Part shown: piece after piece, positions 49,101 to 61,086 of the stretch
Position numbering within the stretch: the stretch's first letter is position 1
Layout: each line of letters starts with the position of its first letter
Source of the DNA: Knoxdaviesia capensis
Lineage: Eukaryota > Ascomycota > Sordariomycetes > Microascales > Gondwanamycetaceae
DNA length: 64,000 nucleotides
Assembly (NCBI GenBank): GCA_001510575.1
Contig: LNGK01000006.1
Span: 297,330 to 361,329 of the forward strand
Direction of reading: 5' to 3'
Position numbers and translations under genes: made by a program
The notes under the pieces: generated by a model
Seen by the model: only the letters and a program-made list of their open reading frames with translations
Databases searched by the model: none
What the model was told of the DNA's origin: nothing

Positions 49101-51096
49101 AATCAAGGAATCGGGGCGCGGAACAACCTTGTGGCCAGAAACAACGACCTTCTGTGTGTGTGTGTGTGTGTTTTCTTGTTCACGCCAGATCTATCGTTGG
49201 CCGAACCGGCGCGATTTTCGCGACTGGGTTAAACTAGCTGTGGTGTAGGTCTTCGGCCAGGACGCAACACCACCCACACAAACACACACGATACGTTGTT
49301 TCCTTGCTCTCGCATTGCAGCGCAGGTGTAGCTCTCCGGGGCCAGAGCTATGCTCTATCTCTTACCGTTAAACAAGAAAGAGGGCGCCCCGACAGATCTG
49401 GGCCGGGGGAGAGACCCTCGCGGTGGCCGAACGGCAGACCGACCGACCGATGACATGCATCCAGAAGGCCAAGGGATGCCGGCAAAAGGGCCAACGAGGG
49501 AGGGGGGGGAACGAACGGATGGAGGTGCACACGAGCATTTCTGGAGTTGCGTGTGTTTCGGCGACGCCGGGTGGCCGACCAGGGTGGAGGAGGAGGAAAC
49601 CCTAAGCAGCCTGGCGGGTACATACAGCACAACATTACCACTTTATATAGTACATGCAATCGAGAATCCAACATAAGCAATCAAAAGGCGGGATGGGCCC
49701 TCACTGAGTCTGTGGGACAGACACACACCCATACACATACCACTATATGATACACTCTACTGTACAGTACATGGCCCATGGCTTGGGCGGTGGATGTGAT
49801 GTAGCAGTCAAACCCAGCACTACCAGGGTAGTGGTGGTGGTGGGTGGTGTAACGGCAAACCCACTGGCGACGAAACCCCCGGCTTGGCTACAGGTTGACG
49901 GGAGGATGTCGCAGGGAACGCCGATGGCACAGAAGGCTCCTACGACAAAGGACTTCACTGCACATGCATACAGTCAATGTCATGGGCGTATGCCGGTGAT
50001 GATGGATGCAAAGGCGGAGAGAATGGCCGACCGGGGGCCGACGAAAAGCCGGAGCAGGCGATGCGGGGAGATATCACAAGCAGGACAACCATCATGTTCC
50101 GGTAGCAAAAACACAGACCGCGATTTCACATGGTCACCTGGAAATTGAATCTTGAAAACCTTCTCTGGGAAACCTCCCTCGTCCGTGGTCTCTGATTTTG
50201 CTATCCCCTATTCTAGCACGCGATGTCCACAGCCCAAAAATTTGAAGTGAGTAAGTGCATGCACGTATTTCGCCGCGGCTCAGACCACACAGTCCAATCG
50301 AGAAGAGCCACAGCCGCCGCCCGTTAAACGTGAGAATCTCCCAGTTCTCCGGGCTCCGGTGCTTGGTATTTTGTCTCTCTTTTTTCACATGGCTGGTGGG
50401 TTTTAGGGGGGCCAAGCCCTGCATCAATGTACAATTCGCGTTGAGAAGGGAAGAGTGATTGATGGTGTGGTGGTGGTGTGTGTGTGTATGTGTGTGTCTT
50501 GCCCTGCACATAGCACGGACGGATAAAAGAGACACCGCACACCCCACCCCGATCGTGATTGGTGTTTCCTGTTTGCTGGTTGTTTTTCAGCCGTCGGGCC
50601 CCAAAAACCTTCACAGACACCAGAATCTCAGCCAGGGGTTGGTTGGCAGGAAGAAAGAGACAGAAGCAGCATCGCAGCAGAAGAAACCCCAAGAGAACAC
50701 CCACGGTAGCACGTGCCGGTTGAGCACGTTATGCGTCAAAGTCAAAGACCCGTCAGTTGCCTTTGTCTCTGAGAGGCCCTGATTGCAAAGCTTCCAGATC
50801 GCGCCGGCTGCTTCTCCGCCCCTCGTTTTGCGTTCCTCCCAATCTCAACCTTTTCGAGATGATAACTGACATCAGCTGCAAACGCATCGTGAGTTCCTGG
50901 TTTTTCCCCTCCCCTCTCTCGAGGTGACTGGAGGGGACGATAGATCAGACGCGAGACGTCTTTGTCTTCTTTTCTGTTCTTCGTGTCCTTGACGGCTTGT
51001 CTCCTGCTGATACGAGGTCGTACCGTTTCTATCGTGCCCCGATAACGCCGTGGCAGTGCGGGAGCAGTGCTTGGCTGGACGTTCGTTGCAAACCGA

Positions 51097-51109
51097 CCCT
51101 AACCCTAAC
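51097..51109. repeat. Telomere-like repeat (CCCTAA)2
   Basis: CCCTAACCCTAAC, with a further AACCCTA about 10 nt downstream, lies in gene-free DNA. Confidence 0.75.
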
Positions 51110-51559
51110 GCACCTCAAAACCCTAGTATAAAGTATGCACGTCGTCTCGTAGAGGTCAGGTCGACATCAAAGACTATTTCGGGAAAATGCTCCTGATTCC
51201 GCCTGCACTACACACCGTATCCGGATAGTGCGATGCATACTATCTTCATTTCACCTGCAGCGGAGCCTTGCTCTGTTTCCGCGCTTAACGCTTGGGACGG
51301 CTATTTTCTCGCCCAGTTCCTTGATGCTGGCTGCTGATGCTGGCTGCTGCGCCCTCGATCCCGTCCAGATCGCATTCAGCTGGCCCAACGAGGCTTGGAT
51401 GAGGGGAAGACGAAGGACAGACGCAACCGGGCCACGGGTATGCAACGGGTCCCCGGGGGGTGTGTTTCGGGCTTGCTCTCGCTTTTCGGTGGGTTGTGCC
51501 TTGCTGGCACGAGCGTGTGCATGTATCTGGAACATTTACGCTGGCCTGGGATCTTGATG

Positions 51560-51561
<2 letters not shown>

Positions 51562-51604
<43 letters not shown>

Positions 51605-51667
51605 AGGAGAGGAGTGTACTTGGGCGGTGTAACATACACACACACACATACACACACACACACACAC
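51562..51667. repeat. Inverted microsatellite pair (GT)n ... (AC)n
   Basis: An uninterrupted GT tract of about 42 nt (51562-51603) is followed after about 31 nt by an AC tract (51635-51667, one ATAC interruption). The two arms are mutually complementary, so the strand can fold into a stem of up to about 30 bp. Confidence 0.85.
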
Positions 51668-52905
51668 TTCGCTCTATCATGCTCATCCCACGAGGGTTAT
51701 AGCACGTGAGAGCGGTTCTGGCCAGAGCCCCGAGACTGTCCCGCCCCGCCAGACCGGGTCCGCTGTTCCTGTCTCCCGGAAATGGAAGGGGGGCAGGTGC
51801 TGGCCGTGGGATCATGCAAGTGTGCATGTGTGAGTGTATGAGTGTGTGTGTGCGTGATGTTCCCACCAGACTGTGCATATACAGCAAGAGTCCGCCTTGC
51901 CAGCGCTTACATTACATGTGTCCATGGCTGCTGAAAAGCAACACACATCGTCCAGCACACCGCGCATATACACCGGAAACCTCGTTTCGTCCAGAGTCCC
52001 ACACATATAGACGCTGCAGCGAATGACGTGCCGATGCCCGTTTCCACCTGGGGTGTGTGAAGATACGTATGTGCATCCTCTCTGTGAGAGAGTGATCCAG
52101 ACATGCACATAGGCGCAGCCTTATCTCCTTGGGCATCCCCCCACCGCACCAAAAGGTTACTGCAGTGCAGACTGAGTGTCTCTCTCCGATGGACCCAAGC
52201 TTTCTTTCCGGTCTTCTTTCACTCTCTTTCTCGTTCTTTCTTTCTTTCTCTCGCGCTTCCCTTTTTGGCCATTGCATTATCCACAGTCTCTTTCTCGGCG
52301 CGTTTCTCATCCGTCTTCACGGATACGTGAGTGTGAGTGTGAGTGTGTGTGTGTGTGTGTATCAGTGTGGAAGTATTTCCGCAGTTTGGGGGCTACTGCT
52401 TCGGCCAAGAGAAAAGAAAGAAAGAAAACTGGGAACCCAAGGTGAGACGGAAGCAAAAACGCTCGATCCCCTCTGCTGTCTGTCTGGCGTTCCGAGCTAA
52501 ACGTCGCCGATCGGGGTTCTCACAAAACACATCTGAACGGCGGAAAATATCTGGCGATCCCTGGTTGGTTTTGCCACGCCCAGGTTCCCGATATCATGAC
52601 CCCTCTCCTCGCGATTCCACTGCCATGCACGATGGAGAGCCAGATGCATGGAATACACAAGTCACAATAGCCCCCCGGGTCGTTGGGCAGAAGGGCCACT
52701 TGTGTGTCTCATCTCCCGTTCGAGAAACCGGGGAAACTGGAAAATCTCTCCATCGGCATATTTTGGAAAAGCTGAAGAACCCGAAATGACTGACGATTTA
52801 TACCGCCCACGGTGCATTCTCTAGTTCGATGAAGGGCCCTCGAGTCACCTGCAGTTTCGGCCGGACTGCATCGGACTGCATCCGAGAGCGAGAGCGAGAG
52901 AGCTT

Positions 52906-52920
52906 GCGCGCGCGCGCGCG
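52906..52920. repeat. (GC)n alternating tract
   Basis: A 15-nt alternating G/C run lies just after a tandem CGGACTGCAT duplication (52862-52881) and GAGCGAGAGCGAGAGAG. Such alternation favours Z-DNA. Confidence 0.8.
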
Positions 52921-55099
52921 AAGAACAACGGAAGGACACACACAGAGAGAGGTGAGATACCCAGGCGGCGGCGAGCCCGCGCGACCACATAAGCGCGGCA
53001 CAGGGCGGAAGTTGTGGGCAAGCATTCGCCGGTTCCGCCTTGTTGAGGGCGCGTTCTCTCCCCCTTTTGTGGCCATGTTTGATGTATGAGGCGAGACTGG
53101 CAGACGCGCGATATCCAGATCGGCGCAATATTCTTTCTCTCTGTCTCACGGCGATCGTCGGTGCGCTTTCGCCTTGCTGCGCTATGCACCCACCGTCACA
53201 CATACGCGTGTTCTTATCGCCGACGGCGAGTAGGACCCCGGAAGCCGCCGTCTGGAGACATCTGCACTGGCTGTCCTTCAAGGGTATGCAGAAGAAAGGG
53301 ACTTGTTTGTTTTCCCTTGAAGAAGGAAGCTATCATTCCCTGACACTGGGCGTGTATGAAGAACTATCACCATGTGCGTCGGCGTTGGGATGCCGATTCC
53401 GCCGGCCAGACCGGGGGGACGGTGCCGAGCACCCTCCATCGACACGCTTGAGGCCAGGTCGGCAGAGCGGTGTGTCCATCCCTTTCTTCATCTAGAGGTT
53501 TATCAGTGACATTGGACAACTTAAGGGTCTTCCAGCCCAATAATTGTGGCCCTGGGTCAAATGTTCACACTCCCACATTCGAGAGGCGGACAGGCGTCGC
53601 TATTAGGCTTAGGGTTGGACCGCCAAAACCCGTGCCCCACGGCCCTATCCTCCACCACCACGACTCTAACGAGCTGTGCCCCTCACACGGCACAGGGATG
53701 AGCCGGGACCGCCAACGTCAAGCGGAAGCTCAGGCCGGGTCCGTGCAGCAGAAGCGATTTTGGCGTTGGCTTTTCTGATTCTTCTTCCCTGGGGTAGGTG
53801 GGCCGTTGTAGATGGCCGCCGAGTGTGAGAGGACGAGAGCGAGTATCGTTTGCACAGGACCGAGGTGTAGAAGAAGAGGAGAAGAACCTGCAATAGCACG
53901 GGACGTGATATGGTGTGAGAGCATAACACAAGCGGACTATAGTTCTGGAGCGGTTCTGCCGTCGGGGCTACCAGAGAGAGAGAGAGAGACGACTGGTTCA
54001 CTCCTCACCCGGGAGACTGTGTTTGTACAACACCCAGAGACCTGGTGTTCCCCCGTTCTTATCGATGGCGTTCGGGGTCGATCTGGTGGCTATACCCACC
54101 GACTAGGCTGTATCCGGCGCTCACCAGGTGAAAACAACACCCATAACGAGAGTGTCGAGAAACAGACCCGGACGAGCGATAAAGCTGCTGATTGTACGAA
54201 TCAAGCCATCAATGGGGAGGAGTCCGCCCACACTGCATGCAGGGTGGTGGGAAATCTTCAGCCTCTCCGTTCACCGGGGGTGGAGAGAGGTGCAAAAAGA
54301 CCGAAAGAAGAAAGCTAGCACAGAAGCAAACAACCAGGCCGCCAGCCTCCCGCTTTTCGGAGGGTGATACGAGTGCATCTGCATCACCATTGCCATTTTT
54401 GCATGGTCTGTCTGCGTACATTGAGGTACACCAACAAACAAGTCTCGACCTCTCTCTCTTTGAGAACTTTTCGTTTTCTTCTTCCGACTTCTATCGCTAT
54501 CGGACTTGTCCGTCCCACGCGGCCAGCTAAAAGAGGTCGTCTTCTTCGTCCGTCTCTCCCCACCGCATTCCAGAGAAAAAAGCACCTTCATCCGGACCCT
54601 AAGAGCCTTAGACCCAGAGACCGGGCGGCTACTAACACACAGTTAGTGCGTGCACTGCACCCAGGCACAGGCTTTTTCCGCCCTGGGTTTCCACAAGTGC
54701 CGTGGGAATAGAGGCAAAAGTAAAAAAAGGGAAAAAAAAAAAAAAAACCAGAAAAGAACAAAGACAAGAAGCTGGACTAAGACTGGGTGGCGAGAAACGG
54801 GCGCAGGAACGGTCCAGGTCCGAGGAACAGGAAGCACGACGGGGTTAAAAAAGAAGGGAAAAAAAAAAGAAAAAAAAAAGAAACCGCGGCTTGTGCCTGT
54901 GTTCCTGGATTTATGTATGTGCTGTCTCTCGCTGGGTTCTCAGGTCGTACTGTACGTAGCTTAAGACACATCTGGGGGTTCACTTATACGTAAGTGCTGA
55001 GTGTGTGTGCGTGCGTGTGTGGTTCGCTGGTGTGTCTCTACCGGATCGGAGGTCTCTTGTTTCGATGAGGTGAGTGGCATACACTTGCTGACACCTTGT

Positions 55100-55108
<9 letters not shown>

Positions 55109-55165
<57 letters not shown>
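55109..55165. repeat. Compound (CA)n-(TC)n microsatellite
   Basis: A CA tract (55109-55132) is followed after four bases by a TC tract (55136-55165). Confidence 0.85.
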
Positions 55166-55175
<10 letters not shown>

Positions 55176-56380
55176 GTTCGTTCAGCTGGCCGCGGAATGC
55201 GGGTGAAGCTGACGAAACCCACCCATTGTTTGGGGTTTCTTGATATTGTTCCTTCTGGGCGCGCAACTCTTCAGGTGAGCAGAGCCGGAAAGTTTATAAA
55301 AAGAAACAAACGCTCTTCACATAACGTAACCCTACTCTGGAGAACCAACAATGGCTCGGCACGGGGGGGAGGGAGCCTGGACCACGGGTTTGCCCCGTTT
55401 GCTCGTTTCTACCAACATTCCAGTGGTTTTTCAGCTTCCACTTCTCCTCCTCACGGGTATGTCTGGTCGATCTCTCCCCTGGGTGGTTTTTCCCCGTGAC
55501 TAGAACCCTCACTCCAAAAAGAAAAGAAGGAGGAGAAGAAGCAGCCCGGCCCTCAAAGCCTGGGCCCGGCGTGTTTCGCCTCTAGCCCGAGGAAGGGAAG
55601 AAGGCGCGCAACGCCATGTTCCCGGTTGGAAGTCTCTTCAAAGTGCAGCTGGAGGTAAAAGTCCTGTCAGACGACAACCGGCGTGTGGTACATCGGGTTG
55701 CGCCATCGGGGGCTGGTTCGTCCCTGTGTGAGCGGTCTTTTCAATGCTAGACATGTGGCGTTCGTTGAGTCGCCCCCAGCGAAACCAAAAAAAAAAAAAA
55801 GGTCTCGCACTAGAAAACATAGAGAGAGAGAGGGAAAAATACAACGTTGATGGACACTGTGTGCAGGTCTAGTCATCGACCCGTGTATGGGCACGATAAC
55901 CGTAGCGGTACATTAGACATTGTGCTATATGTGATGCAACGCCGGCGGTACCATGGGAAAGGCATCTCGTGTGTGCATGTGTGTGCTGCTTGTCCCGTTC
56001 TGGCCTACCGGGCGGGCGTCACTCAACATGCTTGCCTGCTTGCTTGCTTGCTGCTTTGGATTTTTGTATTGTGCGACCAGAGAGAGCTGAGAGAGATGCA
56101 ACAACGGGAGATGATGAACGAGAGCTGCAAGCTCTTGCATTGTTACCTGCCCGTTCGTGGTCTGTCTGTCTGTCCATTGCATATCCCCCCCTCTCTCTCT
56201 GTGTGACTCTCTCTGTCTCTGTCCTCCCGGTCTTCTGCCACAAGTCTAGACGAACAGACCTCTTTTTACCATTCTTCTGTTCTAGCCTCCGGCCGGGCCC
56301 CAAACCAAAAATAAAGATTCGATGATGCCAGAGGCGGATTTGCGACTTATACTGCGCATGGAAGAATAATCATATACTAC

Positions 56381-57620
56381 TGTACTTACTCCTGGTACCT
56401 CGACATCTTCCTCACTCTCACTCTCACTCTTCCTCTTCCTCTTTTCTTTCTTTTCTCTATTTTTTTTTCTTCTTCTTCTTCTTCTTCCTTTCTCGTGGCG
56501 TTTCTCTTCTCCCCCACTTCAACATCTGTGCTGCCACTTGATCTCGTGCTGGCCGCCCTTTTTCGTGTGGCTCTGATATATCCATGTGTGATATCCTCGT
56601 CGTCTGAACGCCCTTGCGTCCACCACTTCCCTGATATATCTATCTCTCTCTCTCTCTCTTTCGTTTTCTCCTTTTTCATCTTCTTCTGCCCTCGATGTCT
56701 TTCCATTCCTAACTGCCTCCTTTTGTGTTTGCCCCTCGGTCTTCCGTTGCCATTGTGTGCATTGACGCTCACATCCACTTCTTGTCTTTCCCTGGTCCTG
56801 ACATATACCCCGCCGATTCCTGACTATTATATCTCTTGCCTCACTTTTCTGCTATTACTCCTCGGTCTCCGCTGCTTCGTCTTGCTCTACGAGCATTTCT
56901 CTTCCTTTCTCTCTGCTAGACCACTCCTCTCCCCTTCACTTCTTCATATTTCACGCCCTTTCTCCATCTATCCGTGCCTGTGCACTCTCGTCTCCGAGTC
57001 TCGTCTCTCTCCCGCCGGCCACGTCGGCTTCGTGCGTCCTTGTTCGTTCCCGTCCGGCCTCGTAACGTCTGACCCCTTCTCGCCCTCGACTCTCCGGCAC
57101 CGCTTATTCGCTGCGTTTTGCCTTGCTCTCTGCCCGCCTCGACGCCGGTGCTACTGGCTGGCTGCTTTTTGTCTCTCTTGTGCAAATCCGCTGCGCACTT
57201 TTTCCCTTTCTTTCTTTCTTTCGTCTGTTCAGCTCCAGCCCGAGTCTTACCTGGCTTGACGCCTGAGTTTAGAGGACCTCTGAGCTTCACCGTTCCGTTC
57301 ATTTTCTCACTTCTCTTCCTTTTCTTTCCTCTCTTTTTTATTTTCTTGCTTATTCTCTGTCTCTCCGGATTACCCTCTCTCCCTAATTCTCCGCCTCCGA
57401 TTTCTATCTTACAGACAGGGCCTCGATATCATCATCCCACCCCTAGAACCCAGAGGAATCCCGGCGGAACCGACCCTTGCATTGATTTGGCGAAAAAGCT
57501 GGAACCCTGCGTTTGCTTTAAGCATCATTGTTCTCGCCTCCCTCATCTTTATTTTGGAACTCGTTGTTTCGATTTATTCCCATCAAACAGCGTCCCCCTA
57601 CGTCATTCTCGTCGCCAACC
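56381..57620 (+). promoter_or_regulatory. Pyrimidine-rich promoter/leader of the DUF8004 gene
   Basis: More than 1 kb of nearly continuous C/T-rich plus-strand sequence (CTT, TCTC and T tracts) ends about 180 nt before the ATG at 57621. A long open frame (56495-57259) arises from the stop-poor CT composition and encodes only hydrophobic low-complexity sequence. I read this as promoter and 5' UTR, possibly with upstream frames. Confidence 0.5.
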
Positions 57621-60600
57621 ATGGATTCTCCCCAGCCGCCTCAATTCACGACTATCAAACGCTGGGATGGCGCAGCGAAGTTGGCCAGAGACTGGGATAG
57701 TTTGCGCAGGGTAAGTGCTTGACAATTTGCAGGATTTTTTTTTTGGGGCTTTTGCATCTGGTCGGGGTGTTGGGTTCCAGGCCGTTTGGCTTTCCGGCCT
57801 AAACGACTAACTACACCCTTACCCTAACCCAACCGAACCCCTAACCCTAAAATTCCCTTTGTATTCCCGACCACACACTGACACCTATGTACAGGACCCC
57901 GAACTCTGGCACCGTGATGGAAATTGCCGAGTCAATCTCTACGCTTCCGGCCTGTCCAAGCGCGGCCCCTCCTTCAACGTTCCGCTCTCCGAGCTCCTCG
58001 TCGCCCAGTGCCACCCGCTCGTGCGGCGCTTCGCCACCGGCCACATCTCCGACTCGCTCCGGGCCGCTCTGAACAGCGCCGACTCGATCCCCGAAGAAGA
58101 GACCCCATCTCTCGCCGACGAACATGCTGCTGCCCCGCAACAGTACCGCGCCGAGTCGCACGAAGATGCGGCGGTGTACGCGGCCCTCGACGCCTGGAGC
58201 CGCACCCACCCGACCGAGTCGCTCGACCTGTACATCCCGCCGCCGCCGGGCGCGTCCAAGCACCAGGCCTTCCGCTACCACCTGGCCACGCGCAACCTGT
58301 TTGCCTGGGTGTGCCGGCGCGCGCTGGTCGGCGAGACGCTCGGTGCCGCGCTCGTGAGCCTGCTGCACAGCATGCACGAGTTCCGGCGCGTCGGCGCGGA
58401 TAACACCGGCGACCTCCTCGCCTACATGGACGAGGAGGGCTACCTGGACTTCCAGAACCAGAGCACCCACGCGCTGGCGGCCCTGCACGTGGCCGAGGCC
58501 TTCCGCATGCGCGAGCTGTATGTCGACGCCTTCGCCCACTGCGTCGGCATGAGCGGCCAGCTGTTCACCAGCCCGGAGTTCGCGGCCACGTCGCCCGCGT
58601 CTAAGAAGCTGATCCGCCACGCGCGCGCCGAGCTGGACGCCCGCGTCATTGAGGCCGGCAACAAGCTGCGCACATTTCTGGCCGAGGACCTGTCCGATGC
58701 GCACCTCGGCCTGCCACCGCCGGCCCGCACCCACCTTGCGCGGTTCCGGAACTTCCTGGTGGCGTACTACTCCGCCAACATGGACCGGTTGCTTGGGCCC
58801 AGCGGGGCTACGATGCCACGCACCACCACCACGCACACTGCAACATACCCGCCGCTCAACTTCTCCAAGCCGGCGCTGGACGTGATGTTCGACGACTTCG
58901 AGAGCCTGTACACCTTCCTGGTCGACTCGTCGTTCACGTCGGCCCAGACCAGCCCGTTCATCGCCCAGGACAGCATCAACACCGTGCAGAACGTTCACTC
59001 GCTCGACCTGCGCTTCCGCTTCAAGTCGCTCAAGCACCCGCTGCCGCTGCTGCCCGAGCCCCTCGGCGAGGCCGCGGCGCTACTGGCGCTGGCGAATGTC
59101 AGCTCAGCTGTCGGCAGCATGTCGGCCGGGTCGCATTCGCGGCGCCGCAGCAGCAGCGTGCATTTCGGCAATGCGGCGGCGGTGGCATCGGCTACGAAGC
59201 CGTCGTGGATGCCCTCGCGCTCGGGCAAACTGCGCCCCGAACAGGTGTTGCAGCGTCAAGCCGCCCTAATCCGCGCATCCAACACCTCGGCCACCGCCGT
59301 GGTGCGCAACGGCCTCGTGCAGGCGTACCGCCGCTTCGAGGAAGAGTCCGCGGGCAAAGCGTCGTCGTCTGACGCGGCCAAGAAGGGCAAGACCCGCGGC
59401 AGCACCGGCAGCCTCTCCTCGATCGCGGGGCTGCGCGCGCGGCTCGAACGCAAGTCTAGTAGCGACCTGGACAACACGTCATCTGCCCAGGCGTTTGTGC
59501 CCGGCCTGAGCCTGGTTGACGGGCGCAAAGTGCGCTGGATCCTCATCTACGCCACCTACCAGATCTTGCGCAGCCTGACCGAGGCGCCCAGCGAGGTGCG
59601 CGAGGCCGCCCAGGCGCGGTACCTCGTGTCGGTGGCGACGACCGACCTGCCGCCGTGGAAGGACGAGCCTGAGCGCCGGCCCGAGTCGCTGGCCTGCCGC
59701 CAGACGCAGATGGCGTTTGGCCCGAATATGGCGGTGCTGATGAGCGAGGTGGACTACCCCGATGCGGTATCGGATTCGTCGTCGGTGTACGATGACGACG
59801 TTGAAGATACTCCCGACGCCGACCACGTGCAGCGCCGGCCTCGCTCGCGCAGCATCCCACCCCAGTCGCGCTTCTCCCGCACCCCGTCGCCGCCACCCAC
59901 CCGGGAAGGCCCCACCTGGCCCCTGCGACCGCAGACCGCCAACCGGAGCGGTGGCACCAGCTCGCGGCGCCGGTCCCTGCTGCTTTCGCCGTCCGCGGCT
60001 TTCGCGGCCGCAAACCAAAGCAGCGCAGTCGAGCGCACCCGCAGCCTCACGCGCAGCATTGCTCACGCCGACGTGTTCCGCCGCTCGGCCAGCCTGTTCC
60101 GCCCGAACCGGGCCGCGTCGCCCGCAATTGCCGAGTCGCTGCGTGGAGCTTCGCCCCGGCCGGACTCACCGGCGCTGTCGGACGTGTCGATGCCGGCACG
60201 CCCCCCGGCGGCGTTCATGCCGACCGCTACTCCTCCGCGCCGCCCACCGCCACCCCCGTCCTCGCTGCGGCTCAATTTCAGCGAGATTACGACCTCGGGC
60301 TATGCCAACAGCCCTGGGTCCGCGTCGTCGGCCGGTGGCTCGCGCCGCATGATGCCAGCCTCGCCAACCACGCTCAACTCAGCCCAGGGCTCAGAGTCTG
60401 TTGCCGCGGGTGCGCCGTCCATGAGCTGGTCGGCGTCGTCCGGCGCCAGCTCGATTCACTCGCGCGAGAGCAGCGCCAGCAGCCACGGCGGCATCATGAC
60501 CCCGACCAGCCCCACAGCCGTGCTCGCTCCGGCACCGGCTCTGGTGCCCCGCCACCCGAACCGCCTGACCGGCATCAACGCCGCGGGTCTCCAATCGGTG

Positions 60601-60816
60601 CGCATCCCGGGCGCCCGGACGCTGGCGCCGGAGGCGGACACGTCGTCAAACCGCCGACACAGCGCGCTAGTGTACGGCTCGCCGGATATGCTCGGCGATT
60701 GTGAGATGCGAGTGCAGCCGTTACACCTGCGGCGGGAGCAGGCCGGCGGCAAGGAGGTTGTTGGCCCCGAGCGCGTTCGTATCGGAGGGGAGGATGATTG
60801 GACCAATCGCTTCTAA
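57621..60816 (+). CDS. DUF8004-family fungal protein, function unknown
   Basis: Two exons (57621-57710, 57895-60816) with a 184-bp intron give 1003 aa. The splice joins MDSP...DWDSLRR to DPELWHRDGNCRVNLY, a conserved block I recall from uncharacterised fungal proteins (DUF8004). The conserved N-terminal region (about 20-360) includes GDLLAYMDEEGYLDF and a globular helical segment. A second conserved segment (about 570-660) has VDGRKVRWILIYATYQILRSLTEAP. The rest is Ser/Pro/Arg-rich and disordered, with many SP/RR-S motifs suggesting heavy phosphorylation. There is no signal peptide or membrane segment, and no catalytic motif is recognisable. The intron carries TTACCCTAACCC and CCCTAACCCTAA repeats before its CAG. 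The long empty upstream region suggests complex regulation. Confidence 0.88.
57815..57850 (+). repeat. Telomere-like repeats inside the DUF8004 intron
   Basis: CCCTTACCCTAACCC, a short spacer, then CCCCTAACCCTAAAA lie about 45-80 nt before the acceptor. They supply several CTAAC words. Confidence 0.8.
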
Positions 60817-61086
60817 AAAAAATGACCTCGTGTTTCTCTTTTTTGTTCTTTTTCTTCCATGATTCCCTATATGTGTTCTTCACGCCACTGCTCTCGGATC
60901 TGGGCATATGCTTTTCTTTTCCTTGATATCTCGGGGTTTCGAATTCGGAACTTGCTGCTCAATTATATAGATCATGTCCTATTATTATGACTGATATATC
61001 AGATGCCACCAATCGATGTGCTTTTGATTATATGTTAGAGTCAACCAAAACTGTATGCATCAGTCGCCGGCGACCGATTGATGCTG
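60817..61086. terminator. Convergent 3' region, DUF8004 and EBP-like genes
   Basis: T-rich sequence follows the DUF8004 stop (60835-60860), then AT-rich sequence to the opposite stop at 61087. It is a shared poly(A)/termination zone by position. Confidence 0.5.

Larger units (their letters stand above)
49101..56380. other. Gene-free, microsatellite-dense interval
   Basis: About 7.3 kb have no supported coding exon. TG/CA microsatellites recur at 49153-49170, 50476-50497, 51562-51603, 51635-51667, 52343-52360 and 55109-55132. There is also (CG)n at 52906-52920, (TC)n at 55136-55165 and A-runs at 54732-54747. A double telomere-like motif lies at 51097-51109. Scattered GTAAGT/GTGAGT and CTAAC words could reflect spliced non-coding transcripts or the distal promoter of the gene at 57621. 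Confidence 0.5.

Noticed and set aside
56495..57259. 254-codon plus-strand frame rich in Leu/Ser/Phe/Cys
   Set aside because: A product of stop-poor CT-rich leader sequence, with hydrophobic low-complexity translation.
57847..59037. 396-codon minus-strand frame opposite the DUF8004 gene
   Set aside because: Antisense shadow. The sense frame has conserved sequence and a matching splice.
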